In this document: positions 34,706-43,670 of the stretch, piece by piece | How the letters are laid out: every line of letters begins with the position of its first letter | How positions within the stretch are numbered: position 1 is the first letter of the stretch | Assembly: GCF_014649995.1 (NCBI RefSeq) | Contig: NZ_BMUC01000011.1 | Coordinates: 124,001-188,000 of the forward strand | Length of the DNA: 64,000 bases | Reading direction: 5' to 3' | Origin: Streptomyces griseoflavus | GTDB taxonomy: Bacteria; Actinomycetota; Actinomycetes; Streptomycetales; Streptomycetaceae | Position numbers and translations under genes: made by a program | The notes under the pieces: model-generated | Told to the model about the DNA's origin: nothing | Seen by the model: only the letters and a program-made list of their open reading frames with translations | The model's database searches: none

Positions 34706-36355
34706 TCATCCGCCGTCGGCCGGTCCGCCCGTGTCCGGCTGCCTGCGGCCCGTGCGGTCGCGGTGGGCCAGCAGGCGCTGGATCCCGGTCAGGGCCGGCG
34801 CCAGTGGCCGGCGCAGGGCGGCGCGGGCCGCGTTGGCGCCCGGCGCGCCGTGCACGCCGCCGCCCGGGTGCGCGCCGGCGGAGGCCAGGTACAGGCCCTT
34901 GACGGGGGTCTCGGGACGCCCGGCGCCGGGGGACGGGCGGAAGAACAGCTGCTGGTGCATGGCCGCGGTGCCGCCGTTGATGGCGCCGCCGTGCAGGTTC
35001 CGGTCGAGGGCCTGGAGGGTGGGCGGGGCCAGGACGCGCCGGGCCCGGATGCGGGCCCGGAAGCCGGGGGCGAAGCGTTCCACCTGGCGTTCGACGCGGT
35101 CGGCCATGATCTCCTGCTCCTTGGCGTCCCAGGTGCCCGTGAGGGCGTCCCCGCCGGCGTCGCCCACGACGTCGTGGGGCACGTGGGTGTACGCCCAGGC
35201 GGACTCGGTGCCCCGGGGTGAGCGGGAGGCGTCGGAGGTCGTCATCTGGCCGAACAGGCTGAAGGGCCGGTCCGGGACGTGGCGGGTGGCGAGCTGGGCC
35301 GCGAAGCGGGTGAGTTCGTCGATTCCGTCCGCGAGGTGGACGGTGCCGGCGCCCGCGGCCTGCTCGCAGGTCCAGGGGACCGGCCCGTCGAGCGCCCAGT
35401 CGACCTTGAAGGTGGCGAAGTCCCACTGGAAGCGCCGCAGGTCGGCCAGCAACTGGGCGGGCAGGTGCTCGGGGCCGACGAGTTCCCCGTACAGGGCGGG
35501 GACGGCCACGTCGGCGAGGACAGCGCGGTCGGCCGCGACCGTCTCGCCGCCCGCCGTGCGCACCCCGGTGGCCCGGCCGTCGCGCACCACCACCCGCTCG
35601 ACGCGCTGCCCGCAGCGCAGCACTCCGCCGAGCGTCTCCAGGCGCCGCACCAGAGCCCGGGTGAGCGCTCCGGAGCCGCCGGCGGGCACCGGGAAGCCGT
35701 AGGTCTGTCCGAGCATCGACATCAGCCAGCCGAAGCCGCCGCTGCCCGCGGCCTCCGGCGCCAGGTCGGCGTGGAGGGCGTTGCCGGCCAGCAGCAGTCC
35801 GCCCCCTTCGCCCCGGAACTCCTCCTCCGCCATGCGGCGCACGGGCAGGACGAGGGTGCGGGCCATGCGCAGCCCTCCCGTGCCGCGCAGCCGCAGGGCC
35901 AGCCGGGCGCCGGAGCGGACGGGCGGGAACGGGGTGAACAGGGCGTCCAGCAGGTCGGGCCGCAGGGTCTCCCACACGTCGTGCAGCCGGTGCCAGGCCG
36001 CGCCGTCGCCGGGCGCGAAGGCGTCCAGCGAGTCGGCGGTGACGTCGACACGGCGGTCGAGCACCGCGCACCGGCCGTCGCTGAGCGGGTGGGCGACGAC
36101 GTGCGGGGCGTGGCTCCAGCGCAGGCCGTGGCGCTCCAGGTGCAGCCCGGAGACGACCGGGGAGGCGGCCGCCAGCGGGTAGAAGGAGCTGCAGAGGTCG
36201 CTCACGAAGTCGGGCTCGACGCCCCGGTCGTGACGGACGGCGCCGCCGGGCTCCGGCTGCTCCTCCAGCACCTCCACGCTCCAGCCGGCGTCGGCGAGCA
36301 GGTTCGCCGCGACCAGTCCGTTGGGTCCGGCCCCGATCACCACGGCGTCAGGCAC
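34706..36355 (-). CDS. Phytoene desaturase-like FAD oxidoreductase
   Basis: A 549-residue flavoprotein of the carotenoid desaturase/isomerase (CrtI/CRTISO-like) superfamily. The N-terminal DAVVIGAGPNGLVAANLLADAG (in two parts: GAGPNG and the following helix) and EVLEEQPEPGGAVR bind FAD. VPAGGSGALTRALVRRLE is the family's second motif. The C-terminal GLYLASAGAHPGGGVHGAPGANAA is the conserved FAD-binding end. No carotenoid synthase genes (crtB, crtE) are in the window, so the substrate may be another polyene or lipid. It overlaps the SRPBCC gene by 8 bases. Confidence 0.86.
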   Translation of the reverse strand: MPDAVVIGAGPNGLVAANLLADAGWSVEVLEEQPEPGGAVRHDRGVEPDFVSDLCSSFYPLAAASPVVSGLHLERHGLRWSHAPHVVAHPLSDGRCAVLDRRVDVTADSLDAFAPGDGAAWHRLHDVWETLRPDLLDALFTPFPPVRSGARLALRLRGTGGLRMARTLVLPVRRMAEEEFRGEGGGLLLAGNALHADLAPEAAGSGGFGWLMSMLGQTYGFPVPAGGSGALTRALVRRLETLGGVLRCGQRVERVVVRDGRATGVRTAGGETVAADRAVLADVAVPALYGELVGPEHLPAQLLADLRRFQWDFATFKVDWALDGPVPWTCEQAAGAGTVHLADGIDELTRFAAQLATRHVPDRPFSLFGQMTTSDASRSPRGTESAWAYTHVPHDVVGDAGGDALTGTWDAKEQEIMADRVERQVERFAPGFRARIRARRVLAPPTLQALDRNLHGGAINGGTAAMHQQLFFRPSPGAGRPETPVKGLYLASAGAHPGGGVHGAPGANAARAALRRPLAPALTGIQRLLAHRDRTGRRQPDTGGPADGG

Positions 36356-36854
36356 GGGCGCCTCCCGTGCCGGAGTGCGGGGGGACGACCTGGCCCATGG
36401 GGCGGCGTCGCTCCGCCTCCTCGGCCTCGGCCTCGCAGAGTTCCGCCAGGCGGGCGAGCATGGCCCGGTGGCGGATCTGGATCAGTGCCTCCACGGCCAC
36501 GTTGTGCAGGCGGCCTCCGGCACCCCGCAGCGGGTGCTCATCCACCTTCACCAGGGTGTGGTCCCCCCAGGTGTGCACCTCGATGCCGATGCGGGCCGTG
36601 CCGAGCGGCCCCGCCTTGGCCTCGAGTTCCAGGACCTCGCCGGGTACGCAGCGCCGGACGACGGTCTCATTGTGCAGGGCGACGGGTCCGAGGCGGATCT
36701 CGTAGCCGATCGCGGATCCGAGCTGCGGCCAGTGTCCGCGCACCGGCTCCGACGACGAGGTCCCCACGACCCAGTCGGCGTACCGAGTGCCGTCCTCGAG
36801 CACGGCCCACACGGACCGCGGGCTCGCTTTGATCAGACGATGACGAACCGCCAC
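36348..36854 (-). CDS. SRPBCC (polyketide cyclase/START-like) family protein
   Basis: A 168-residue START-fold protein: HRLIKASPRSVWAVLEDGTRYADWV at the N-terminus, VVRRCVPGEVLELEAKAGPLGTARI in the sheet, and the long C-terminal helix RLHNVAVEALIQIRHRAMLARLAELCE. Such proteins bind hydrophobic ligands and act as lipid carriers or cyclases. It is the first gene of the five-gene leftward operon (36854-32439), and its stop overlaps the desaturase start by 8 bases. A role in presenting a hydrophobic substrate to the next enzyme is plausible. Confidence 0.83.
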   Translation of the reverse strand: MAVRHRLIKASPRSVWAVLEDGTRYADWVVGTSSSEPVRGHWPQLGSAIGYEIRLGPVALHNETVVRRCVPGEVLELEAKAGPLGTARIGIEVHTWGDHTLVKVDEHPLRGAGGRLHNVAVEALIQIRHRAMLARLAELCEAEAEEAERRRPMGQVVPPHSGTGGARA

Positions 36855-36950
36855 TTCGACCTCCCGTGTCCCGGACCGGCGCCGGCCAGCACTGAGTGCC
36901 CCCTGCGTGCCGTCTCAACCGGCCGGGACGTGAAGAAGGGTCCGTCCGGG

Positions 36951-37823
36951 TCAGGCGGATTCGCGGGCCGGGGCCAGCGCCCAGCGGATGCCCGCGGTGA
37001 CGGCGGTGCCGAGCGGGCGCACGCACACGCTCTCGGCCGCGGGAGCGCGGGGCAGCCACAGGGCCCGGGAGGCCCACCCGGGCAGGAGGGACACCGCGTT
37101 GGCGGCGAGGACGCCGTAGGGCAGCCGGGCGAGCAGCGGGACGGGCGGGTTGAGCAGCAGGAAGCGGGCGGTGGCGCGCGCCTCGGGGGTGGCGCGCAGC
37201 TCGGGACGGTAGGCGGCCAGCCGCTCGTCGAGACCGGCACGGTCCACCGGCGGGTCCGGCACGCCGAGGGCGGTGGCGATGCGGGCCATGTCGGCGACGT
37301 ACCCGTCGCAGCCCTCCTCGTCCAGGGGGCGGGCTCCGTAGCGCTGGTGGGCGCGCAGGAAGCAGTCGACCTCCGCGACGTGCACCCAGCACAGCAGACG
37401 GGGGTCGGAGGCCCGGTACTCCTGACCGTCGGCGGTGGTGCCGCGCACCGTCTCGTGGACGGCCCGCACCCGGTCGACGGCCCGCTGGGCGCTGTCGGCG
37501 GTGCCGTAGGTGGTGACGGCGAGGAACGTACTGGTCCGCTGGAGGCGCCCCCAGGGATCGCCGCGGAACCCGGAGTGGCCGGCGACGGCGGCCATCGCCA
37601 GGGGGTGGAGCGACTGGAGCAGCAGGGCCGACAGACCACCGATGAACATCGACGCGTCGCCGTGGACCCTCCTCACCGGCCGCTCGGGGCCGAACCAGCG
37701 CGGGCCCGGCGTGCCGTGGATGCGCGCGCGGTTGCCGGGGCCGTCCGGTCCGGCCACCCTGGAGAAGATCGCGTGACCGATCCGGTCGCGCAGCGCGGTG
37801 CCGCCTTCCGTCAGCAGTCCCAT
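36951..37823 (-). CDS. MpaB/rubber-oxygenase family (DUF2236) oxygenase
   Basis: A 290-residue protein of the DUF2236 family, related to latex-clearing protein and fungal MpaB, which are b-type haem or di-iron oxygenases. Landmarks are VHGDASMFIGGLSALLLQSLHPLAMAAVAGH near residue 50 (broken by a short loop), WVHVAEVDCFLRAHQRYGARPL in the centre with the conserved histidine, and the C-terminal helix LLPGWASRALWLPRAP. The ATG at 37823 has GGAGCGAG upstream and is preferred to 37850. It is 96 bases from the SRPBCC operon and in the same direction, so it may belong to the same transcript. Confidence 0.82.
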   Translation of the reverse strand: MGLLTEGGTALRDRIGHAIFSRVAGPDGPGNRARIHGTPGPRWFGPERPVRRVHGDASMFIGGLSALLLQSLHPLAMAAVAGHSGFRGDPWGRLQRTSTFLAVTTYGTADSAQRAVDRVRAVHETVRGTTADGQEYRASDPRLLCWVHVAEVDCFLRAHQRYGARPLDEEGCDGYVADMARIATALGVPDPPVDRAGLDERLAAYRPELRATPEARATARFLLLNPPVPLLARLPYGVLAANAVSLLPGWASRALWLPRAPAAESVCVRPLGTAVTAGIRWALAPARESA

Positions 37824-37908
37824 GACTCGCTCCGCCCTCTTCGCGCCCACGACGGCCGCGGACGCCCATGGCTTACGTCTGCCCGCGCCCCCCGGGTGTC
37901 CACACCGC

Positions 37909-38175
37909 TCAGGGGACGTCGCCCCACCAGTCGTACACCCTGCCGCCGGGGTCCCGGGGCACGTACACCGAGCGTCCTCCCGCCCCGTAGCGGCCTATCT
38001 CGGTGGGCAGGTGGACGCCGTCCACCGGCTCCGTCCCGTCGCTGCCGGTGACGTCCAGCAGCAGCCCGTCCAGCGGCCCGCCGGCCAGCTCCGCGTACGA
38101 CCGCCCCGCGCGCGGCCCCGGGTCGTCGTGGTCCGCCCCGTAGACCCGTCCGCGCATGAACTCCAGCTCGTCCAT
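37909..38175 (-). CDS. Small hypothetical protein
   Basis: An 88-residue acidic protein with no known domain. It contains ELEFMRGRVYGADHDDPGPR and ends in SVYVPRDPGGRVYDWWGDVP. The Asp-Gly-Tyr-rich pattern resembles short beta-strand proteins common in streptomycetes. The ATG at 38175 was chosen because the frame beyond it lacks family-like sequence, although the ribosome site is weak. It lies 35 bases downstream of the Mrr-like nuclease gene on the same strand. Confidence 0.6.
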   Translation of the reverse strand: MDELEFMRGRVYGADHDDPGPRAGRSYAELAGGPLDGLLLDVTGSDGTEPVDGVHLPTEIGRYGAGGRSVYVPRDPGGRVYDWWGDVP

Positions 38176-38210
38176 ACCGGCAGGGTGGCATCCGCCACTG
38201 ACAACCGGTG

Positions 38211-39002
38211 CTAGGCCTCCGGCACGCAGACTTCCCGGTCGGGCGTCCGCGGGCCGGTGGTGTCCGTCTCCCACGGTGCCGGCGCCCGGCCTTCGCTCCA
38301 GGCGAGCAGGTCCTCACGCGGGACGCAGACGATGCCGCACTGCGCGGCGTACTCCTCGGCCGGGGCGGTGAACTCGCTGGTGGTGACGACGAGGGCCACG
38401 TCCGCCTCGTGGACGGTGTAGCAGGTGCCGCCGAAGCGCTGGAGGTCCTGCGAGCCGACCTTGTTGTCGTCGCTGTAGCGCTTGCACTGGATGACGATGC
38501 GGCGGCCGTCGGGGGCCAGCGCGAGCACGTCGGCCCCGAGGTCGCCGGCGCCGCCGACCACCTCCACCCGCGCGCATCCGTCGCGCACGCACAGGGCGGC
38601 GGTCGCCTCCTCGAACTCCTCCGGGCTCAGGGCGTCGAAGTCGTACGCGGGCGGCGCGTCGTCGGCGCGGGCCCCGGCCGCCGGCACGGGTGCGGGGGCC
38701 GGCGGTGGTGCGTCCAGGGCGTCGAGCGCCGTGTTCGTCGCCCGGTGCAGTGCCTCGCCCGTCCGGCGGGCTATTCGGGCGGCGGACAGCCGCCTCCTGC
38801 GCCGGTGGGCCAGCAGGGCGGCGACGGCCACGCAGAGCAGGATCGTGACCCACACGGGGCGCCGCTGCGCGGCGCCGGCCAGCGCGCGCACCGCGAAGCC
38901 GGCCGCGACCAGGGCCGTGGCGAGCAGTGCGAAGAACATGGCGGTCGCACGCAGGTCGAAGCGCCTCCGGCGGTACAGCGGACGCGTACGGCGCTGTGGC
39001 AT
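38211..39002 (-). CDS. Membrane-anchored Mrr-type restriction endonuclease-like protein
   Basis: A 263-residue protein. A basic N-terminus is followed by two transmembrane helices (AMFFALLATALVAAGFAVRAL and VWVTILLCVAVAALLA), a variable linker, and a C-terminal Mrr_cat domain (about residues 130-235). The nuclease core is visible: SPEEFEEATAALC, GGAGDLGADVLAL with the catalytic Asp, and IVIQCKRY with the QxK motif. Proteins of this design cleave DNA near the membrane, and some restrict modified DNA. No methyltransferase or specificity gene is beside it. The catalytic residues look intact. Confidence 0.82.
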   Translation of the reverse strand: MPQRRTRPLYRRRRFDLRATAMFFALLATALVAAGFAVRALAGAAQRRPVWVTILLCVAVAALLAHRRRRRLSAARIARRTGEALHRATNTALDALDAPPPAPAPVPAAGARADDAPPAYDFDALSPEEFEEATAALCVRDGCARVEVVGGAGDLGADVLALAPDGRRIVIQCKRYSDDNKVGSQDLQRFGGTCYTVHEADVALVVTTSEFTAPAEEYAAQCGIVCVPREDLLAWSEGRAPAPWETDTTGPRTPDREVCVPEA

Positions 39003-39176
39003 GGTCACCGTGATGGTTCCCTTCTCTGGCAGCCGGCACGGCGTGCCCCCGGACCGTGCGGGGCCGCCGAAGATCACGTACGCCGTGTGCCCGGGATCGG
39101 TTCGTTCACCTGCGTGCCGCGTATGCGCGCGGGGTAGGTGGGCTGTGTGCCGGTGGCGCGATCAAGGAGGCGGACG

Positions 39177-39869
39177 GTGGACTGGCGGGGATTCGCTCAG
39201 CAGATGGCATCGATGGCCCGTGACCTCCTGGCCGAGCACACGCTCGACGCGACGCTGGAGCAGATCACGCGTTCCGCCGTGGACCTCGTCGACGGCTGCG
39301 ACGCCTCCGGGATCCTCGTCCTGCGGGCGGGCCGGGTGAGTTCGCTGGCCCCCACCGAACAGCTCGTGACCGACAGCGACCGGCTCCAGGAGAGTCTGGG
39401 GGAAGGGCCGTGCTTCGACGCGGCCCGGCCGGACCGGTCCGAGCGGATCTTCCGGATCACCGACTTCACCGAGGAGCCGCAGCGCTGGCGGGCGTTCGTG
39501 CCCCGCTGCCGTGAGCTGGGGGTCGGCAGCATGATGGGCTTCCTGCTGTACACGCGGGAGGAGGAGCTGGGGGCGCTCAACATGTACTCCCGCAAGCCCG
39601 GGACGTTCACCGAGGACAGCGAGACGGCGGGCTGGCTGCTGGCCTCCCACGCGGCGGTCGCCTTCTCCACCGCCGTGACCGACGCCCAGTTGCAGGAGGC
39701 CATCGCCACCCGGCATCTGATCGGGGAGGCGATGGGCATCCTGATGGGACGGCATCACATCACGGAGGACCAGGCCTTCGACATCCTGCGCACGCAGTCC
39801 CAGCGCACCAACACCAAGCTGCGTGAGGTGGCGCGCCGGGTCTGCGAGACCGGCACCGCGGAGAAGTGA
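39177..39869 (+). CDS. GAF-ANTAR RNA-binding regulator
   Basis: A 230-residue two-domain regulator. Residues 15-160 are a GAF domain (LDATLEQITRSAVDLVDGCDASGILVL; LGEGPCFDAARPDRSERI; GVGSMMGFLLYTREEELGALNMYS). Residues 165-225 are an ANTAR domain (ATRHLIGEAMGILMGRHH, then EDQAFDILRTQSQRTNTKLREVA). ANTAR domains bind paired RNA hairpins to prevent termination. The target is unknown. GTG 39177 has a perfect AAGGAGG 6 bases upstream. GGGTAG with GCGT 16 bases before it (39112-39137) is a weak sigma-B-like element. Confidence 0.9.
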   Translation: MDWRGFAQQMASMARDLLAEHTLDATLEQITRSAVDLVDGCDASGILVLRAGRVSSLAPTEQLVTDSDRLQESLGEGPCFDAARPDRSERIFRITDFTEEPQRWRAFVPRCRELGVGSMMGFLLYTREEELGALNMYSRKPGTFTEDSETAGWLLASHAAVAFSTAVTDAQLQEAIATRHLIGEAMGILMGRHHITEDQAFDILRTQSQRTNTKLREVARRVCETGTAEK

Positions 39870-39897
39870 GCGCGGGCCGCGGCGGGGTGTGGGCCGG

Positions 39898-40482
39898 TCA
39901 GCCGCCGGCCGTCCAGGTGTGGGCGACGTCGACGACGAGACGGCCGGGAAGTTCGAGGACCCGGAACGGCAGCCGGGCGCGCACGCCGAGGCCGATCTGT
40001 GTCTCGCCCTCGAAGCTGCCGGCGAACCGGGCGTCCCTGAACGTGCGGTACCCGGTGAGGTTCACGCCGGGCAGGGGGTGTCCGGCGCGCGCGGGGTAGG
40101 TGGGCTCGCCGGTCTCCGGGGCGTAGGACGGCGCGGCCACCCGCACCTCGAGGACGGCGCCGCCGGCGACGGGGATGTGCCGGCCCGAGCCGTCCTGGTA
40201 CAGACGGTCGACGTACCGCACGGAGTAGCCGAGGTCGCCGCTCGCGGCGCCGGGGACGTCGACGACCATCCGGTCGAAGCAGTCGTGCCTGCCGGTCCTG
40301 ATGTCGCTGAGCGGTGTGGCGGTGCTGTCGCTGTCGGACTTGGCGCCGCTGCCCCAGCCGGTGGGGCAGGTCACCGCGGCCCGGGCGGGCGCCGCCGTGG
40401 CGGCCGCGGCCGGTACCGCTCCCGCCGCCAGTACCACGCCCGCGAGTGCGACCGTCGCGCAGATTGTTCTTGCTTGAAGCAT
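39898..40482 (-). CDS. Secreted AMIN-like domain protein
   Basis: A 194-residue exported protein. The signal peptide is about residues 1-36 (ICATVALAGVVLAAGAVPAAAATA). The mature part has a CPTGWGSGAKS start, then HDCFDRMVVDVPGAASGDLGYSVRYVD and PFRVLELPGRLVVDVAHTW, a beta-sandwich seen in streptomycete proteins with an AMIN-like fold that may bind peptidoglycan or polysaccharide. Two cysteines could form a disulfide. ATG 40482 has AGGGGG 7 bases upstream. A 10-base inverted repeat lies just upstream of the ribosome site. Confidence 0.75.
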   Translation of the reverse strand: MLQARTICATVALAGVVLAAGAVPAAAATAAPARAAVTCPTGWGSGAKSDSDSTATPLSDIRTGRHDCFDRMVVDVPGAASGDLGYSVRYVDRLYQDGSGRHIPVAGGAVLEVRVAAPSYAPETGEPTYPARAGHPLPGVNLTGYRTFRDARFAGSFEGETQIGLGVRARLPFRVLELPGRLVVDVAHTWTAGG

Positions 40483-40499
40483 TTTGTGCCCCCTGGGCT

Positions 40500-40549
40500 C
40501 GCAACCTTCTGATATCGGGTGAGACGAGCGGGATGCCCCGAAGGTTGCG
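40500..40549 (-). promoter_or_regulatory. Long inverted repeat upstream of the AMIN-like gene
   Basis: Perfect 10-base arms CGCAACCTTC (40500-40509) and GAAGGTTGCG (40540-40549) enclose 30 bases. It ends 18 bases upstream of the start codon on the minus strand and next to the ribosome site. It could be an operator or a 5' UTR hairpin. No gene ends here, so a terminator is unlikely despite the GCTTTT that follows on the plus strand. Confidence 0.5.
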
Positions 40550-40647
40550 GCTTTTCTCCGGCCGGTCGCCGGACCGGCCGGCATGGCACATCCTGAGGGG
40601 AAGCAACCGAATGGATGTCCCGTGCGTCCGCACCGGGAGGGCGCGAC

Positions 40648-43218
40648 ATGGATGATGCAGCCGCCGTACCGCACGGGGAGCGGCCGGCGGGCGTGCACGG
40701 CGGGGACGCCGAGGAGAGCCGGACCGCGCACCCGGAGCACCGCGTCGAGGACGCGCTCGCCGGTCCGGTGGTGGCGGCGGTCCAGGACGTCGGCGGGTAC
40801 GGCGGCCTGGTCTACCTGCGCTCGCGCGACCGGCGCTCGCTGGTGCTGTGCGTGGTCTGCGGCGTCGCGAGGTCGCTGCTGAAGCCGTGGTGGCGGCTGC
40901 CCGTGGGCGGGGCGGTGCCCGCGGCCGAGGTGTACCGCAGGAGTGAGGAGCTGTGGCTGCCGGACGAGCGGGCGACGATGCTGCGTTTCCCGCAGTTCAC
41001 CGCCGCCCTGCCGTACTCGTTCGCGCACGCCTACCGCCCCGTGCGGGTCGGCGGCGAGAACGTGGGCGTCCTGGCCGTGCTGCGCTCGGCCAGCCGGGAA
41101 CCGGCGGACGAGAGGGCGGTGCGGGCGGCGCTGCGCGAGGCCGGACGGGACATGGAGGAGCGCCTGACCGAGTTCGCCCGGCGGATGCCCGGCGCCACGG
41201 ACGCGGACGCGGTGGCCTACGGCATCGACTACGACGACCAGCCGGTGAACGTAAGGCTGCCCACTCCCCCGGCCCTCGCCGTGGAGGTGGGCATCATCGA
41301 GTGGGACCTGGACGGCGACCGCTGGTCCGGTGACGACGAGGCCCTGTCCCTGCTGGGCGTCACCCGGGCGGAGTTCGGCGGCACGGTGGCGGAGGTCGAG
41401 GCGCGGGTCAGCCCCGAGGACCTGTACGAACTGCGGGCGAGCCGGCGGGAGGCGGAGGAGACCGGCCAGGTCAGGGCCAGGCACTTCCGGGTCCTGGACC
41501 GGCCCGACGACGACCACCCCCGTTACCGGCCGGTGGAGCTGTGGGGCCACGTCGTACGGGTGGAGGGTGCCGCCCGCATCCTGGTGGGCGCCCTGGTCGA
41601 CGCGGCCGGCGGGGTGACCGCGGCGGAGGCCGCGGAGCGCCTGCCGGACGGGCTGTTCTCCCTCGACCAGGACGGCCGGGTCATCTACGCCAACCGCCGC
41701 TGTCAGGAACTGCTGGGAAGCGGGCTGGAACGCCTGCTCGGCCACCACCCGTGGGAGGTGCTGCCCTGGCTGCGCGATCCGGCCTACGAGGACCGCTACC
41801 GGGCGGCGATGCTGTCGCAGGAACCGGTGTCGTACCTCGCGCACGCTCCCGAGGGCGTCTGGCTGGGCTTCGTCCTCTATCCCGGCGTGCACGGTGTGAC
41901 GGGCCGCGTCTTCCGCACCGACGCCCCCGCCGGGGCGGACCCCGGCCGGATCCCGGTGCCCGTCACCGCGGGTGCCGGGACGCCGTCGGACATGGTCCCG
42001 CCGACCCGCGCGGGCGCCCTCTACCACGTGGTGCAGATGGCCAGCGTGCTGACCGAGGCGGTGACCGTGCGGGACGTGTGCCGGGCCGTGGCCGAGCAGT
42101 TGCTGCCCGGGTTCGGGGCGCAGGAGATCGCCCTCTACACGATCCGCGACGGGCGGATGTACCTGCTGTGGGAGTCCGGTTACCCGCGGCACTTCCTCGA
42201 TCCGTTCGAAGGGGTCACGCTCGACGCGGACCTCCCCGGCGTGCACGCGCTGACCACGCGTCTCCCGCTGTTCTTCGAGTCGTCCGAGGCGCTGCTGGAC
42301 ACCTATCCCGAGATCGCCGTGGACGCGAAGAGCGCCTGGGCGTTCCTGCCGCTGATCGCCTCCGGTCATCCGGTCGGCTCCTGCATCCTCGGCTGGGACG
42401 CGCCCCACCGGTTCACCCCGGAGGAGCGCAGCGCGCTGACCGCGCTGGGCGGACTGGCGGCGCAGGCGATGGAACGGGCCCGTCTCTACGACGCCGAATC
42501 GGCCGTGGCACGGGGGCTGCAGGAGGGTCTGCTGCCGCACCGGCTGCCCGTCATCGACCGGTTGCGCACCACCGGCCGCTACCTGCCCGGTACTCAGGGC
42601 ATGGCCATCGGCGGCGACTGGTACGACGTGATCCGGACGGGGCGCGGGGTGGCCCTGGTCATCGGGGACGTCGAGGGGCACAGCGTCGGCGCCGCGGCCG
42701 TCATGGGGCAGCTGCGCAGCGCGGTGCACGCCTTCGCGGCCAGCGGGCGTCCGCCGCAGGAAGTCATCACCCACACCAACCGGCTGCTGGCGGAGCTGGA
42801 GACGGATGTCTTCGCCACCTGCTGCTACATCGAGCTGGAACCGGCCACCGGCCGCGCCGTGGCGGTCCGGGCGGGTCATCCCCCGCCCCTGCTGCGTCAC
42901 CCCGACGGGCGGACGGAGAGCCTGGAGCTGCCGGGCGGTGTGCTGCTCGGTGTGCAACCGGACGCCGACTACCCGGTCACGACGCTGACCCTGGCTCCCG
43001 GCAGTGTGCTCGTGCTGTACACGGACGGGCTGGTCGAGACGCCCGGAGGCGACATCGGGACGGGCATCGACGAGGTGCTCGACTGTCTCGCGGACAGCCG
43101 CACCGACTCCGTCGACGCCCTCGCCGACCGGCTGATCCGCTCGGCCCGCCGGACCGAGGACCGGCCGGACGACGTGGCTCTGCTGCTGACGGCGTACGAC
43201 GGGGACACGGAGGTCTGA
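40648..43218 (+). CDS. Multi-sensor PP2C phosphatase (GAF-PAS-PAS-GAF-SpoIIE)
   Basis: An 856-residue phosphatase. Residues 35-175 resemble a GAF domain with two cysteines (LVLCVVCGVAR). Residues 215-325 and 328-415 are PAS-like (EVGIIEWDLDGDRWSGDDEA; DGLFSLDQDGRVIYANRRCQELLG). Residues 455-610 are GAF (LTEAVTVRDVCRAVAEQLLPGFGAQEIALY). Residues 620-855 are the SpoIIE-type PPM domain with AIGGDWYDVI, IGDVEGHSVGAA, VRAGHPPPLL, LYTDGLVETPGG and DDVALLL. All metal sites look intact. ATG 40648 follows GGGAGGG. It is the third PP2C gene in the window; its partner is not evident. Confidence 0.9.
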   Translation: MDDAAAVPHGERPAGVHGGDAEESRTAHPEHRVEDALAGPVVAAVQDVGGYGGLVYLRSRDRRSLVLCVVCGVARSLLKPWWRLPVGGAVPAAEVYRRSEELWLPDERATMLRFPQFTAALPYSFAHAYRPVRVGGENVGVLAVLRSASREPADERAVRAALREAGRDMEERLTEFARRMPGATDADAVAYGIDYDDQPVNVRLPTPPALAVEVGIIEWDLDGDRWSGDDEALSLLGVTRAEFGGTVAEVEARVSPEDLYELRASRREAEETGQVRARHFRVLDRPDDDHPRYRPVELWGHVVRVEGAARILVGALVDAAGGVTAAEAAERLPDGLFSLDQDGRVIYANRRCQELLGSGLERLLGHHPWEVLPWLRDPAYEDRYRAAMLSQEPVSYLAHAPEGVWLGFVLYPGVHGVTGRVFRTDAPAGADPGRIPVPVTAGAGTPSDMVPPTRAGALYHVVQMASVLTEAVTVRDVCRAVAEQLLPGFGAQEIALYTIRDGRMYLLWESGYPRHFLDPFEGVTLDADLPGVHALTTRLPLFFESSEALLDTYPEIAVDAKSAWAFLPLIASGHPVGSCILGWDAPHRFTPEERSALTALGGLAAQAMERARLYDAESAVARGLQEGLLPHRLPVIDRLRTTGRYLPGTQGMAIGGDWYDVIRTGRGVALVIGDVEGHSVGAAAVMGQLRSAVHAFAASGRPPQEVITHTNRLLAELETDVFATCCYIELEPATGRAVAVRAGHPPPLLRHPDGRTESLELPGGVLLGVQPDADYPVTTLTLAPGSVLVLYTDGLVETPGGDIGTGIDEVLDCLADSRTDSVDALADRLIRSARRTEDRPDDVALLLTAYDGDTEV

Positions 43219-43240
43219 GACGGGCCGGGGCGACGCCGGA

Positions 43241-43271
43241 CGCGCCGGGACGCCGGTGCGTGCCCGGCGCG
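43241..43271. terminator. Hairpin between PP2C and a convergent small gene
   Basis: Arms CGCGCCGGG (43241-43249) and CCCGGCGCG (43263-43271) pair perfectly across 13 bases. It lies just after the PP2C stop and just before the stop of the leftward 63-residue gene. Confidence 0.6.
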
Positions 43272-43282
43272 CGGCAGGGGCC

Positions 43283-43474
43283 TCACAGGCAGTAGCGGAC
43301 CAGCCACTCGTTGGGGTCGTAGGCGTGGCGGGCCGGGTCGGGGGCGGTGGCCGGACGTTCCTCGACCATGTCCTCCGGCCTGACCGGCTCCGGGAGACGT
43401 CCGAAGCGGGCGTGCCGCACGGCCGCCGTCGCGTCCTCGTCCTCGCGTGCGCGTACCGTCGTCCCCTGGTCCAC
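43283..43474 (-). CDS. Small hypothetical protein (63 residues)
   Basis: A short acidic protein beginning at GTG 43474 with GGGGAG 7 bases upstream. The sequence is hydrophilic ([38 protein letters not shown]) and ends in [13 protein letters not shown], with one cysteine next to the last residue. Short proteins with a PEDMVEE core are frequent near streptomycete regulatory genes but have no known function. It is transcribed away from the MMPL transporter gene. Confidence 0.62.
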   Translation of the reverse strand: MDQGTTVRAREDEDATAAVRHARFGRLPEPVRPEDMVEERPATAPDPARHAYDPNEWLVRYCL

Positions 43475-43670
43475 GGCATCTCCCCTCGACGGCCGCTCGG
43501 CGCGTCCCCTCGGACAGCACCGCGGCCTCCCCGTCCAGTGTCACACACCGGCGCCCCGCCGGGACGTTCCGCGTCATACGTGTGACCGGGCCGGGATGCC
43601 GGGCCGGTGCGGCGACCCTGTAATGGAGGGGGGCCGAGAACGGCTCGGCCGGGCAGAGGAGAGCGCGCCC

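Noticed and set aside
32439-37823. A carotenoid biosynthesis cluster
   Set aside because: Only the desaturase-like enzyme fits. There is no crtE, crtB, cyclase or MerR-type LitR gene.
38211-39002. A restriction-modification or defence island around the Mrr-like gene
   Set aside because: No methyltransferase, helicase or other defence gene is adjacent, and both flanks carry ordinary metabolic or regulatory genes.
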